DNA of 64,000 bases, from the NCBI RefSeq assembly GCF_001723175.1, contig NC_064653.1, positions 3,224,001-3,288,000 of the forward strand, in the 5' to 3' direction. Made by a program: the position numbers and the translations under genes. Positions 35,105-47,817 of the stretch are shown here, piece after piece (position 1 is the first letter of the stretch; each line of letters opens with the position of its first letter). The notes beneath the pieces were generated by a model that had not been told where the DNA came from, did not search any database, and saw only the letters and a list, made by a program, of their open reading frames with translations. The DNA comes from Penicillium oxalicum. Taxonomy: Eukaryota > Ascomycota > Eurotiomycetes > Eurotiales > Aspergillaceae.

Positions 35105-38034
35105 ATGAGGATCCCAATGTCCGTGACAAGCGAGGAGGACCTTCGATCGCTGCCACCTGCAGTACGACGAAAGGTAAGGACCAAGATCTCTTTCGTCTTT
35201 TTCTCCTCCCTCATCTCTTCAGTCTCTCTTTTCTTGCTGTTTACAACTATCGTGATCTCCTCCGCATTCCTCGCCAAATTTCCCCTCATCCCGATTCCAC
35301 TGCGCTGCCGCTGGTTCTCGTCCTTTCCTCCCCCTCCCTCCCTGTCTCTCTCTCTCTCTCCGAAACTCCCTTGCAGGTCCAAGACGCTTCATGTCATGGT
35401 CGTGGCCCCCCAAATGAAATCAACTCGACGATCAGCTCGTGGGTCCAACGTAACCGCCCGCGGCTCTCGTGCGGCTGTCACAGATGCGATGTTTACGTCC
35501 AATCTGACTGGCGTTTCGTGCTTGTTGGCGAGTGACTCCACTGGACGAGCTCATTTCTTTGTTTCTTCCAGCTTCTTGACTCCACTCTCACCATTTGACC
35601 CTCCACTATCGGACCATGGTTCCCCTTTTTCAACCTCGTTCGAACTAAGGCAATGATGTTCATGATGGATGAGAAAGCCTTGAGACTTGGTATTTGGGGA
35701 CCAGAGTCTCGAGCGCCTTGCTCCCCAGAGCAAGGCTGACGCTGACGCGGACTCCGGCCAAGGGCTCAAGGGCGCTAGGCAATGTGAACGAGATGAGGAT
35801 GGTCCCATCACCTTCACAAACCCTGGCTCCCCGTGACCCAATCCCTGCCCTGCATCCCCATGCCCGTGATAATTGTGCTGGTCGATTGACCCACTGCATC
35901 ACTCTGTCAAGAAAGAGGCAAGGCGGTTCGGCAGAGGAGACGAGTGCAGCTCACCCCCTGAACCGCCGGGCTGGTCCCATCACACCCGCTATCCCCATCT
36001 CAATCACGTCTCGCCCAGCCACCACGAGGAGAGTCCACCTTGGCTTCCAGTCCCAAGGCCGCACTGATCGAATTCTCGGACGCAGCAATGGATCTTGGCC
36101 CAGAGGCTCCATTGCACTCCCGAACGATGATTTGACTCGCCCGGTTCCTGGGGGGCCCCCAGTGGTTCCAATGGTCGACGCACGGGTCTTCCCATCCCCA
36201 CCCCCCAACATCCTCCCGTGGGCCAGCGTTCCTGTACCTGAACCACTCAACCAGTGATCATGATGAATTTTCGTGAGAGTGTCACACGTTATGGAGGACT
36301 ATGATGGGAGGAGGATCCCCTTCCCTACATATTGTCACCGTGTACTCCTTGTAACATAAACACGACCAGCACCAATCATGATCCAGCCCACTGACCGTCA
36401 AGCAGTTCTTCTCCAATGTCGAGCGTCTGCGTATCCGGCAAGCCCAGAGCGATGGTGTCCCCGTGCGCTCCACCTACTGCGACGACGATAGCCCCCATCT
36501 GCACCGACACCCACATCTCCAGGACTACCACCAGTATCGTTCTCGGACTACCGGGCCCTGTCCCCGTCGAGGATCTGGCCCCTTCCACCCTGCCTTCCCT
36601 CCTCACTACTACCCCTCCCCCAACTGGCCTACTTCTCCCTCTTCTCCCTCTCACCCTCGTGCACTGCGAAACGCATCATCCACGTCGCTTCCCCGGCTCC
36701 GAAGCCATCGTTTGGACCAAGGTCCCAGAAGATCCAACCGATCGGTAGCCTCCCCGCGGAAATTGCGCAAGGCAGACGCACGACACCTGGCCTACCTGGT
36801 GGCCCAAGCCGACTCCCAATGCTTTCATGCTCTCCCTGCTAAGGTTCAGCAACAGCTCTTCTCGCCCGAGGAACGGAGCCGTCTGCGTCACGCCCATCAC
36901 GCGAGTGTGATTTTGGACGCCGCCGACGAGGTCCTGTATCGTCGGCCCCATTTTCGTCGCCGGGAATCCAGCGACAGTTTTCCGTCCGAAACGACCCTCC
37001 CTGTGTCTCAGGTAGACACTGTCTTCTACGATTCGGACTCGGACTACGAGTCGGACGACAGTATGGATCCATCCTTCTATGACAGCTTCGGGTGGTTTCA
37101 CGACGAGGCCGATCTGGATCTGTCGCTCGACGAATATCACGCTCACGTGGCCGATGCCGCCGCCAAGTCGAAGACTCGCCGTCGCCCTTCCTTTCGTCGC
37201 TCTTTGTCATTTTCGACACATGCCCTGAAGCAACATCGAGCGTCTCCGTCCATGCCCTCGCGCGGGTTTCCATCCGATCAGCACCGCTCTCCCCTCCACC
37301 CTTTCTCGCCCCCTGGCACACCCCTCACTCGCAGCCCGTCACGGCCGGGATCCCGTCACCTGTCAACCTTTCAATATGCACCTAAAACTTCCGTCTCCAA
37401 GATCGACCCGGCTGCACAATACTACCAAGATCCCGACGCGCGTCTGAAATTGCGGGTCTACCTCGCTTCTCCGCAAAAATTTGACGAGGCCATTGAGTTT
37501 GGCTTCCCTGCTCTTGATCAGGAAAAGGAGAACGTGGCGCCGGACCTCGGACACGACCATGACCACAATCCAAATTCCGACCATCATGGCGACTTTGGGC
37601 CCCCGAGCTCGCCGACGGTGTTTGGTGATGGCGCTGGCACCTTTTTCGAAGACGATGATGGAACCGTCGTCGGCACGCCGAGCGGGTCCATCGAGGAACG
37701 ATCCATGTCACGAGTCTCGTCACACAGCCGCAACATACCCCGCGCGTCAGTAGACACCCCGTCGCTGCTGCAAAATCGCCAGTCTTTCCTCCTCAATTCA
37801 AAATCCATCCCCCGGAGATTACCCGGCAATCGAGAGATGACGCTCAAGATGACCCTGACGCGCCCGGATCTTCGGACCGAGTCCCCGACTCCGTCTACCC
37901 GTTCGTCCCAGGAAGATCCCCTTCGGCTGGCCGCATTGCCACCCCCAGATCGTACTCAGATGATCTGGGATTTGGATGAGGATGATCATGGGGTGGTGAA
38001 GAAGATGTGGCGAAGACTTCGTAGGCGCATCTAA
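35105..38034 (+). CDS. fungal-only low-complexity protein ('putative mucin' family), long first intron
   Basis: Exon 1 is 35105-35173 (23 codons, ending 'SLPPAVRRK'). Exon 2 is 36406-38034 or 36403-38034, because the acceptor is a tandem AAGCAG. Total about 565 residues. The joined sequence runs 'PPAVRRK' into 'FFSNVERLRIRQAQ', a basic helix; this continuity is my reason for linking the exons across 1.23 kb. Downstream are 'RKLRKADARHLAYLVAQAD', 'LFSPEERSRLRHAHHASVI', the acidic 'FYDSDSDYESDDSMD', 'LDLSLDEYHAHVADAA', then 'QYYQDPDARLKLRVYLASP' and 'KFDEAIEFGFPALDQEKENV', well-defined blocks in otherwise Ser/Pro/Arg-rich sequence. A His/Asp patch ('GHDHDHNPNSDHH') follows, and the end is basic ('KKMWRRLRRRI'). 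I see no signal peptide, so the 'mucin' name used for such proteins is probably misleading. Function unknown; likely intracellular and phosphorylated. Confidence 0.75.
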
Positions 38035-38906
38035 CAGGCCATTTGATCATTCTTGGTCACCCCCTACACTTATTCATGTCTCAGTGTTGACAGCTTTTGT
38101 TTTGATATCTTTAGCGTTGCATGTTTTTGCACTTCATATAGTCGATTACACCTTTCTCACTTTGTTGTCCGATTTAGCATATGATAGCTCTAGGCCTGGA
38201 GCGGGAATACCGGTCTGGCCGTCGGGTCAAGCTTGTCTTGTGAAGCTTTAATTCAAGAAATCTTGAAACTCTTTCTTCTTCGAATCTCCCTTTGCATCAA
38301 AACAAGGACGAAATTGACGAGTAACCCGCATACGCTGGGGAAAAGTTAATCCATTTAAATCACGGTCTATGCTGCGAACGAAATCTCAAAAGTTCTCTAG
38401 CGGACAGGGTTTCGCGACCATACCGAAATCACCGAAGCTCACGCAAACCATAGTTCATCGCTTCCCTGCAGTCTTCTTGCAGGGACAAAAACCGATGTAC
38501 GTACGTCTGCGATAGCGGCGATAAGAACCGCCATCGTGCACGTGACGGAGGAGAGCTCTCTAGCTAAGAGGCCACGCACCGAGCTACTGGCAGCTCCGTC
38601 CTCGATGTCATCGTCATTCTCTCACTCACTCATACATTGAGCTTGGGGATCTATAATCATTTGATCAGAACTGACTTCACATTGAGCTCAGGTTCTTTCT
38701 TACATTACCATCCTCACTCTGACAACTGCAATCGTATTCAAGCAAACACCTACGCGTTCCGGACCGGCCCGTTAGCTCAGCACCGCGCCCGCACCACCTC
38801 ACAGCTCCCTCAGTATTAGGCACCACCACAGCCTTCATTCCCTCTCTCCTCCTGCTTCTCTTCCGCTCCACCCTCCCTTTCAGATGCCGAACTCAGCCTT
38901 CCAATC
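38035..38906. other. intergenic region and VPS10 promoter
   Basis: Between the fungal-only gene and VPS10, both on the plus strand. It becomes C/T-rich in the last 100 bp, typical of a fungal leader. An 8-codon uORF lies directly before VPS10. Confidence 0.5.
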
Positions 38907-38910
38907 ATGA
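38884..38910 (+). promoter_or_regulatory. uORF (8 codons) overlapping VPS10 start
   Basis: ATG at 38884 starts an 8-codon frame (MPNSAFQS) whose TGA at 38908-38910 overlaps the VPS10 ATG at 38907 (ATGA). The layout is the same as at SEC10. Confidence 0.6.
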
Positions 38911-41900
38911 TACCCCGGTGGTTGCTGTTTGTGGTCGGTCTGTTGCTGGCATGGTCCGCACAACCGGCCACTGCCAAGGGCGATAAACCCAAAGTCTCCT
39001 CCGAATCTCTCGATTTCGCGCCATATGACCTGTTTTACTTCCAGGGCTCCGAGACCGTGCTTTACCGTGACCCCGAAAAGCATACCGCCCATGTCTCCTT
39101 CGATGGAGGCTCCAAATGGGAAACTGTCAAGGGACCCGATGGCAAGATGGAGGGTGCCGCAGCCCTCATCTGGCCGCATATGCATGATTCCAATCGTGCG
39201 TATATTCTGGGTGCCAAGGGCCAGCATTGGGTGACTACAGATCAGGCGAAGACATGGAAAGAATTCGAGATCCATGCACGCCTAGGCATTGACATAGGAA
39301 TGTTGCCATTCGCATTCAACGGGTGGGATCCTAAAAAGGTTATTTTCATGGGGACAGACTGTTCGGGGCTGTTGGGATGTATACCCAAGGCCTGGTATAC
39401 GACGGATGATTTTAAGACCGTGCACAAGTTGCAGGAATACTTCTATTCATGCATGTGGGCCGCAGGGACTCCCGAGTTTGGTCAGGGCCTGGATTTGCCG
39501 GCGAAAATGGGTGATCGGATTCTGTGTGTTGTGCCCGGGTCAAAGCCCGGGATGCACTCAGAACGGTTGATTGCTTCGGATGACTACTTTAAAGATGGCG
39601 TGGATGGAGTCGAGGTCAATCTTGATCGCGGACGACCTGTGACCGGACTCCAGATCATTGCGCGCTCCGTCAAGAAGTACATTGTGGTGGGTCTGCAGTC
39701 GCAGGGTACGACCGAGCAGGCACTGTACATCAGTGACGATTCCAATGAGTGGCATCGCGCGGAATTCCGCGGTCATCGGATCGAGCAGGATGCCTACACC
39801 GTGCTGGAGAGCACCAACTACAGCATTCAAATCGATGTGCAGACGACGCAGCATAAGAATAGCGTCGGTGTCCTCTTCTCCTCCAATTCCAATGGGACCT
39901 ATTTCACCCCCAACATTGAACATACCAATCGCGTCGAGGGGTTTGTCGACTTCGACAAAGTCGCCGATATTCAGGGCATTGTTATTGTGAACACGGTGAA
40001 GAACTGGGAGGAAGTGGAAAAATCCGAAAAGGCCGATAAAAAGCTCGTCAGCGGGATCAGTTTCGATGATGGTCGGACATTCCAGCCCATGAAAGCCGAC
40101 GGTGACAAGCTCCACCTACATTCGATGACTTCCTATGATAAGATGCATAAACTTCCCGTGGGCCACATGTTCTCCAGCCCTGCACCTGGGATCGTCATGG
40201 GCGTGGGTAATACGGGTGATCATCTCAAAAAGTACTCCGATGGCGATCTCTACGTTTCTGACGACGCTGGTCTGACCTGGCGTCGTGCTCTGAAGGGCCC
40301 TCACCTTTTCAAATTCGGCGATCAGGGTGGTGTCATCGTGGCGGTCAGCGACGATGGCAAGACCGACAAAGTCAAGTATTCGTTGAATCACGGTAAAGAC
40401 TGGGAAGATGACATTGAACTGGAGCATAAGATCAAGCCCATGTACGTCATGACTACTCCTGATGCGACCAGTCTTAAATTCTTGGTTGTTGGTGAATCCA
40501 GTGACAAGAAGAAATTCATGGTTTACAACATCGACTTCGACGGTTTGCACGAGCGCAAATGCGGCAAGGACGACCTGGAGCCCTGGTGGGCATTGCTTGA
40601 CGAAGACCGCAAACCGAAATGTCTGATGGGTCATAAGCAAAAGTTTATGCGTCGCAAGGCGGATGCCGAATGCTTCATCAAAGAAGACAAGCTGGAGGCG
40701 CCCATTTTCGAACCGTGTGACTGCACCAAGGACGATTTCGAATGCGACTACAACTTTAAGCGCAACGACAAGAATGAATGCGTGCCAGCCGTACCTTTGA
40801 CTCCTCCTTCGGGCGAGTGCAAGGAAAAGAGTGACAAGTTCAAGGGCCCCTCAGGCTGGCGACTCATTCCAGGAAATACTTGCAATCGTGTCGAGGGTCA
40901 CAACTATGATGAGAAGATCGAGCGGTCTTGTGAAGACACGGTCGGCGCCCCTAGCGGTGGTGGCGGCAGCGGCGGTGGAAGCGCCGGTGACGGCAAGGTC
41001 CACGCTGGCAAGGCGCATGAATTCGCCGGGGCTGACCTTGACTACTTCTACTTGGAGCGTCAAACGAGTAACTCTGGCGCCGATGAGACCATCTTTCTCC
41101 TTTCTGGCAAGAACGAGGTATTTGTTACCCATGACCACGCCAAGACCTGGGACCAACCGAAAGATCTCAAGGGCGTGGAAATTGTGGGTATCGTTCAACA
41201 CCCCTACTACACCGACGGTGCATACTTCTTGACTGCTGGGGATACCGGCTACTCTACCATCAACCGCGGCGAAACGTTCAATAAGTTCAAACTGCCCACC
41301 TCAGTGGCGAATCGGGACAAGAATGGGCCCAATCCTCTAGCCTTCCATGAGAAGTACATGGACTGGATGATTTGGATGGGCAATGATGACTGCAAGGGTG
41401 GTGACTGTGTTCCCAACGCATATTTCACCAAGAACCGAGGCGCAGACTGGGAAGGACCTGATCTTCGAGGTGTGGGCAGTTGTGTCTTCGCATACAACAG
41501 CAATCGCGAGAACAGCGAGAATCTCATTTTGTGCGAACAGTATGAAAAGGAGAGCAAGAAAAACAACCGCCAGCTCGTCTCGAGCGATTCTAAGGTTGAC
41601 CGTTTCAGTGATCGCAAAGTGATCAACAACAACATCGCTCACTTTGTGACCATGAACGATTACATCGTCGTGGCTACGTTCCCCACTGAGAATCACAAGT
41701 ATCTTAATGTCAGTACGAGTTTGGACGGTCGTGTCTTTGCGCAGGCCAACTTTCCGGTGAACGTCGATGTTCAGCAATACACCGTGCTTCCGGGCTCGAC
41801 GAATGCACTTTTCCTCTTTGTCCAGCTCAATTCGGAAAAGGGCCGTGGCTACGGTCAGTTGGTCAAGAGCAACAGCAACGGCACATATTTTGTCTCAAGT

Positions 41901-43547
41901 TTGTCGGCCGTGAACGTGGATGATCGTGGATACGTGGACTTTGAGAAGATTGCCAACCTTGAAGGTGTTTCTCTGGCCAACGTAGTTGCCAATTACGACG
42001 AGCTGCAGAAGAAGGAGGCGAAGAAGAAGCTTCGCTCGGTGATCACCCACAATGACGGTGGTCAGTGGGCTTTCCTTGCTCCTCCCACCAAGGACGCCGA
42101 GGGCAAGAAGTTCAGCTGCTCAGTGACCGAGGGCAAGGGCACCGAGTCTTGTGCGCTTCATTTGCACAGCTACACTGAACGTCGCGACTGGCGCGATACA
42201 TTCTACTCGGGTTCAGCTATCGGCATCCTCGTCGGTGTGGGCAATGTCGGTCCACACTTGGATAGCATCGACAGTGACGATGTGGGCACTTTCCTCAGTA
42301 ACGACGGCGGTATCTCCTGGAACCAAGTCAAGAAGGGTCGGTATATGTTTGAGTTTGGTGATGCTGGATCCGTCATTGTCCTCGTGCGCGAGGCAGAGCC
42401 CACCAAGACTGTTTTCTACAGTCTCGATGAAGGCAAGACCTGGACTGAATTCCAATTTGCCGATACCGAGGTGCTCGTCTTGGACATCTCCACCGTCCCC
42501 TCGGACACATCGAAGAGTTTTGTCCTGTGGGTTCGTGAGCCCAAGTCCTCGAACCGCTTCGCTACGATCCCGGTTGACTTCAGTGCGATTTGGGATCGCG
42601 AGTGTACGCCGCCCGATGGGAAGGATGCTACGGATGACTTCTATCTCTGGACACCCAAGCATCCCTCGCAGGATGACAACTGCGTCTTCGGTCATGTGGA
42701 GCAGTATCATCGGAAGCGGCCTGGAAAAGAGTGTTGGGTGAATTGGCGCGATCCGCACGTCCACCGTGTGGAGAGTGCCAACTGCACTTGCACTCGTGCA
42801 GATTTTGAGTGGTGAGTTAACTATCCTCTTTTCTTCTGTCTTTTGACGTTTGCAAGTAAACAGTCTGGCTAACCTCCTTCCTCACCCAGCGACTACAACT
42901 ACGAAATGCAAAACGACGGAAGTTGTGGTCTTGTCCCGGGATTCCAACCCCCCGACCACAGTCTTTCCTGCAAAAAGGACCCCAACCAGGTCGAGTTCTG
43001 GGAACCCACGGGCTACCGCCGCATCCCTCAATCTACCTGCGAAGGTGGACTCGAGCTCGACAAGGTTCAGCCCCGTCCATGCCCAAATAAGGAAGAAGAA
43101 TTCGAGCGCAAACATGGCATTAGCGGGATTGGGCTGTTCTTTGCAATCATTATTCCTATCGCTGCCGCCTCGGCCTTTGGATACTTTGTCTATACCCGCT
43201 GGGACGGCAAGTTTGGTCAAATCCGTCTGGGCGAGACCGGCGGTGGCGGCAATTTCGGCGGTGGCGCGTCGGGCCTGGGAGGTTTATTCACGCGGGACTC
43301 GTTGCTGGTTGCTATCCCGGTGACCATCATTGCAGGCGCGGTTGCAGCGGCTCAGGCTCTGCCGTTGCTTGCCATGAGTCTGTGGAGGAGCGTGAGTGGG
43401 GTTGTCCGGGCTAGGGGCCGGGGATACCAGCGACCGTATGCGACGAGATCGTCTTTTGCGTCGAGAAGAGGGGATTATACGCATGTCGTCGATGATGAGG
43501 ATGAGCTGTTGGGAGTGGATGATATTGAAGATGATGAAGAGGCGTAG
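38907..43547 (+). CDS. VPS10: vacuolar protein sorting/targeting receptor Vps10 (sortilin family)
   Basis: Exons 38907-42811 and 42890-43547 encode about 1520 residues. Residues 1-23 are a signal peptide ('[18 protein letters not shown]'). Two sortilin-type Vps10 domains follow in tandem, each a ten-bladed propeller with Asp-box turns ('[14 protein letters not shown]', '[14 protein letters not shown]') and a Cys-rich 10CC tail ('[14 protein letters not shown]' in the first, '[10 protein letters not shown]' across the intron in the second). They are joined by a Gly-rich linker ('[15 protein letters not shown]', near residue 690). A transmembrane helix lies near 1375-1400 ('[20 protein letters not shown]'), with a second hydrophobic stretch near 1445-1470. 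The tail is acidic ('[18 protein letters not shown]'). The receptor binds carboxypeptidase Y and other hydrolases in the late Golgi and carries them to the endosome; retromer recycles it through the cytosolic tail. Full length and intact. Confidence 0.97.
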
Positions 43548-44707
43548 TGTACCTATTTGTGGAAGCTTTTGGATTTTTTTTCCGGGGAGTTTGAATATTT
43601 TGCTGTCGATGTTGAGCTGAGATCTTTGACCTTGACTTTGAATGGACCAGGAATCTTCAATTGGATCTAACCTGGCAGTTGCAGTCTTAAGATGTGTCCT
43701 GATTACGTGCCTTGAACTTGATGTGACATTATGAGCGTGATGTTTTATTTTCATTTTTCTTTTCTCTTCCCAAGTCTTTCGTGTGTGTTGATTGTACCTG
43801 TTGTCTTTGTCGTTGGGATCTTTCTTTGGTCTAATACATTTCAATCGGATGTTTGCTATTTCCGCGTACCTACCTAGATATCCATTCTCCGGATAGACTT
43901 GACTTTGTTCAAGAAAGAAAAGGGCAGTTGATCACTATGTTAGATTGAGGCGTGAATCTCCAACCAATTATTATAGATCTATCTCTCTCACCTAATCCGT
44001 TAGCCACATGTCGAGTAAGCACTAGGCTAGTACGTACGTAGTCCAGGACTATGGATAGAATTTCAGATGCTCGATGAACGAGTGAACTAAGGCGATAGAT
44101 CCGCTTGTTCTTCATGATATCACACCTCTACATCTACATCTCGATGTTGAATTGTCTACCCAATCTACCTTTGTAGAGTGAGTAGGCTTGCGTTTATTGC
44201 TGCGCCAACCTTACCTGGGAAATTGGAGTTGCAAGTACCATGATTCGGGTTGATAATAAGGCTCTAGGTATCAGGTTATGTCATGTTTGCGATTGAAGGA
44301 AGGCTTGGGTATGTACTTTTGTAGGTCTCCCGTCTGTAACGAGGTGCATTACTTTGCATCACATGGATGGATTGTAGTGTGTATCTTGGACACTTGTAAC
44401 TTCAATCTCTGTGTGGAATTTAGTGGCAAATCTGTCGCATTATTTGGCTGGTCCTAGGTCTCTGAGTGCTTTCCTTCTACTGTACGTGATAAACGAGAGC
44501 ATCGTCACATTCATCAGAAAAAAGAGGGTCTACCGAGCCTGGCAGGGCTATCCTGCATCCAGTTCGTAGGTTGGACATTGCGTTTCGCCTCTCCACTTGT
44601 CATCCATGCTCAATGGGGGTGCTTTTCCCATATATGACCAAATTTCTTCCGCTCATTCCCGTCCATGTTGCTCATCTTCCAATACAACTGGATCCCGGAT
44701 ATCCGGC
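43548..44707. other. convergent 3' intergenic region, no gene seen
   Basis: VPS10 (plus) and cytidine deaminase (minus) converge here with over 1.1 kb between their stop codons, long for two 3' UTRs. No supported frame or RNA gene was found. Confidence 0.45.
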
Positions 44708-46000
44708 TTATTTGGGCAGATCCTCGGGCCCGAACGAGTTTGGCAACAACTAAATGTTTGATTCAGATCAAAAGTAAGCAAATCTGCCTCTTGTCTGGGA
44801 CTTCCGCGGCATTGGATTCTCCATCCTATAGTCAAGTGGGGATTTCCAGAGAAAACGGACCACGAGCAGAAGGGAGAAGAGAGAGAGGAAAACGCAGGGG
44901 GAAACAAAAACCTACCTCGCCCATCGTCTTCATGACATAGTTCCCTTGTCCGTCATACATGTATATAGGGAAGGAAGGAGTGGTGAATTCTCGCATACTG
45001 GGAAAATTGTTAGGTTTAATGTGTTTTTGATAGGTCAGTTGTTTTTTGGGTCATTTCCCCCCTCTCATTTCTTCTTTGCAACAAGGGATTTGGGATATCA
45101 CGTTTGTTACTTACTATTGTCGACACATTCCACAGGGTGAAGCTCCAGGCGTGATGTCAGTGGCAACGGCAATAGCGCGGAACTCTTTGTGGCCGGCAAC
45201 CTATAAAGGAAGAAAATGAGAGAAAGCAGAGTGGTTAGTTTTGATCTTTTCGTGAATAGTGATTCCGCAAGATTTGTCGAAACAGATCCTAGGGGGAAGA
45301 CTGTCGATGCAAGTCTCTATCGCCTCGTTGCAAGACCCCATGTGTGATATCCATTCAAAAGCGGCGGGGAAACAAAAGGTATATTTGCAACGTACAATAG
45401 CCGTGGCGAAAGCGACGCGCTCCGCACAGGTTCCTACGGGATAGGCGACATTTTCGATATTAGCTCCGACGACAAAGTCACCGGACGCGGTCAGAATGCA
45501 TGCGCCGACGCGGAATTTGGAGTACGGGCCTAATAGCCATGGGGTTAGTTTTTGACTGTATGTCTAGTTTCTGAAATGGAGAGCTCAAAGCCCAGTTGCG
45601 AAAAAATGCGAAAAAGAAAAACATGTGGAAAAGAGCGGGTGGACAAGGTGATTGGATGCAGACTCTCGAATATGATCTGGCGGTCTTGACTGGGCAGCTA
45701 GATAGCTTATGGAAACAGCTGGCTTGCTAATTCCTTTTCTCCTGGGTAAGGCTTCTTGGGCAGCCGAGCAGATACTGTCTCCATGGTATTTTAATGCGCA
45801 GGATTATACCATGTCAAGTGTAGTAGAAGTGGAGGAAACGACCGCGCTGAGGGGAAATCGAACGGGGTGAGGGGATGAGGGGAAAGGACGGAGGGGTGAG
45901 TTGAGCGATACTGACAGTATGCGGCGGTCTTGGCCTCGATGGCCTTGGTGGACAGAGTGTGGAGCTCTTCGGCCGAGATGGGGGAGTTGATGGGAGGCAT
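44708..46000 (-). CDS. CDD1: cytidine deaminase
   Basis: Five minus-strand exons: 46000-45916, 45529-45396, 45200-45115, 44997-44916 and 44749-44708. The protein has 142 residues, the normal length of a homotetrameric cytidine deaminase. Order of motifs: 'CPYSKFRVGACIL' substrate-loop start, 'GANIENVAYPVGTCAERVAF' with C-A-E (zinc Cys plus catalytic Glu), then 'ASPCGMCRQ' (P-C-x2-C, the other two zinc ligands), 'IYMYDGQGNY' and the C-terminal 'LLPNSFGPEDL'. It deaminates cytidine and deoxycytidine to uridine forms in pyrimidine salvage, in the cytosol. All junctions are in phase. The first intron is 386 nt, several times longer than the others. The many small exons explain why no single long reading frame covers this gene. 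Confidence 0.93.
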
Positions 46001-46760
46001 ATTTGAAGCAGAGAACAGGTCTTTTGTGGGCGAACAGAGCTGCAGATGAAGAGAGTGAAGAGAGAAAAAAAGAAGCAGGGAGTTTTGATTGATTCTTGTT
46101 CGATTGGGGAGCGGAGAAGAGCGGGGAAGCTGGCGATAACAAAAAAATTCAGAAAAAAGGCTTATCGGGGACGACGTAGTTCCTGACCCTCCGAACATAA
46201 CGGAGGAGGTTGCGCTCTTCGTAGAAAAAAAAAGAGGTCGAAGCAAGAGAGTCGAGTTTTTGAATCAAATCGAGACAGGGAGACAGATTCTCCAGTTAGC
46301 TCACTTTATGCATATCGAGGTGCAATGACATTTCAGTAGGTATGGACCACAGTCATGCCTGCATATCAAAGCACTCGATCTTCCATACTTTAAAACCCAC
46401 TCGAAGAAGGTGCTTTGTAAGTACCTTAGCTGTCTTTCAGTAAATACGCGATTTCGATGAAAGCCTGACAGCTATAAATTTGACAATCATCGATTCATCT
46501 ATTGCTTAAAAGCCCATCGGGTTGAGAAAATGGCAGTTTCTAGGCGAATTATTCTTTTTGAAAAGGTGATCAATGAACAAAACAAAAATTTCAAAATAAG
46601 GGTATAGCAGCTAAGAAGGATCAAGGACAAAGGGTAAGACATGAGTATATGCGTCGGTCGTCACAAGGGAGGTCAGACAGAAAAGAAAAGGTGTAATCCC
46701 AGAAAGAAAGAAAGAGAAAAAAAAAACAAAAGATCTATATGCAAGGCATGCTTCCAACTT
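46001..46760. other. intergenic, CDD1 promoter and ORT1 3' flank
   Basis: Both neighbours are on the minus strand. The stretch near 46540-46740 is A-rich on the plus strand (T-rich in the ORT1 transcript), fitting a 3' UTR. Nothing else was recognised. Confidence 0.45.
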
Positions 46761-47817
46761 TCACCCAAAGTACGATCGTAATCCTTCATAGACGGAAAAG
46801 ATAAAGGCGGAACTGGGCGCTGATCGCGCACAGGTGATCCCGCACCCGCGGTACAAACCCTTGAGACCTTGTTGTCGCCAGATCGCTCGTCCCACGCTGG
46901 CAAAAGTCTGCCGTTCTCCAGAGGCGGCAAGAAGTGAAACGTCCGCAGTTTGCATGCGCGACTTGATGGTGTCCGCCGGATAGAATAAGAAATTGTAGCT
47001 GATACCCGCCGAGGCCCCAGCCAACATCTGTTGGTGGACAGGAAGCGACTCGGTGGATTCGGATGATCCAGGCTGAGAGTAACTGCGCAGCAAGGAGGTT
47101 GCGGCCTCGTACCCTCCGAACCAGGCGGCGGTGCCACCCGTCTCACGGATCAAGGTCCCCATCTGACCTCGCCAGAACCCTCGAAGGCCTTCTTCCCGAA
47201 AGACGCGGACGACCATGCCCAACGGGCCAATGGGCTTGAGTCCTGTGGATTCAACGGGGACCTGAATCTTGCACTTGATCAGCTCGATGGGTGTGAGGGC
47301 CAAGGAGGTGACGGATCCCGAAAGAGCGCCGCTGGCAATCAGCGCCATGAAGGGCAGCTTGTCCACTCCCGGAAAGACAGTTGCCCGCAAGGCATCCTGA
47401 ATCACGCGATAGCTGAAGAACAGGCAACTGGTTTCGACGGCGGCGCCGAACATAGGCGCACTGATGCCCCGATACAAGCCCCGAAGTCCCTCCACCTGGA
47501 AGGATTGCCTAAAGCAATCCACCGGGCCGGCATATCGGAGCGGAAGGTGATCCGGTTGGGATTGGAGTCGGACTTTGACCGTATCGAAGGGATACTCGAT
47601 TAATTTTCCTGCCATTCCGGCAACCTAGAACGATTGGGCGACCGATGATCAGTCTTGCCATCTTCAATGATCCACGAGACGGAATGGTAACGGACACACT
47701 TACCGACCCGAACGCAATGTCTTTCATGGCCTCTAAGCCCTGGTTGGGCGGAAGAGAGGGCAGCTCCATCGTGACTGCCTCATCGCAAATTGGGATCGCA
47801 TGCTCGGCTGCCGCCAT
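46761..47817 (-). CDS. ORT1: mitochondrial ornithine carrier (ORT1/ARG11 type)
   Basis: Exons 47817-47704 and 47624-46761, 325 residues. Three repeats of about 100 residues each carry the mitochondrial carrier signature P-x-[DE]-x-x-[KR]: 'PFDTVKVRLQ', 'PIELIKCKIQ' and 'PADTIKSRMQ'. Each is followed by the matching G-rich helix ('GLRGLYRGISAPM', 'GLRGFWRGQMGTLIRETGG', 'GLKGLYRGCGITCARSAPSS'). 'RETGGTAAWFGGYE' in repeat two is typical of the ornithine/basic amino-acid carriers and separates this from carnitine carriers, although that group is the closest alternative. It exchanges ornithine for a proton or citrulline across the inner membrane, linking mitochondrial ornithine synthesis with cytosolic arginine synthesis. 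The N-terminal 35 residues before the first helix are non-conserved. It is divergent from CGR1. Confidence 0.9.

Noticed and set aside
35694..36257. 187-codon open frame inside the long intron
   Set aside because: Pro/Arg/Ser-rich without conserved blocks; better explained by GC-rich intron sequence, though transcript data could change this.
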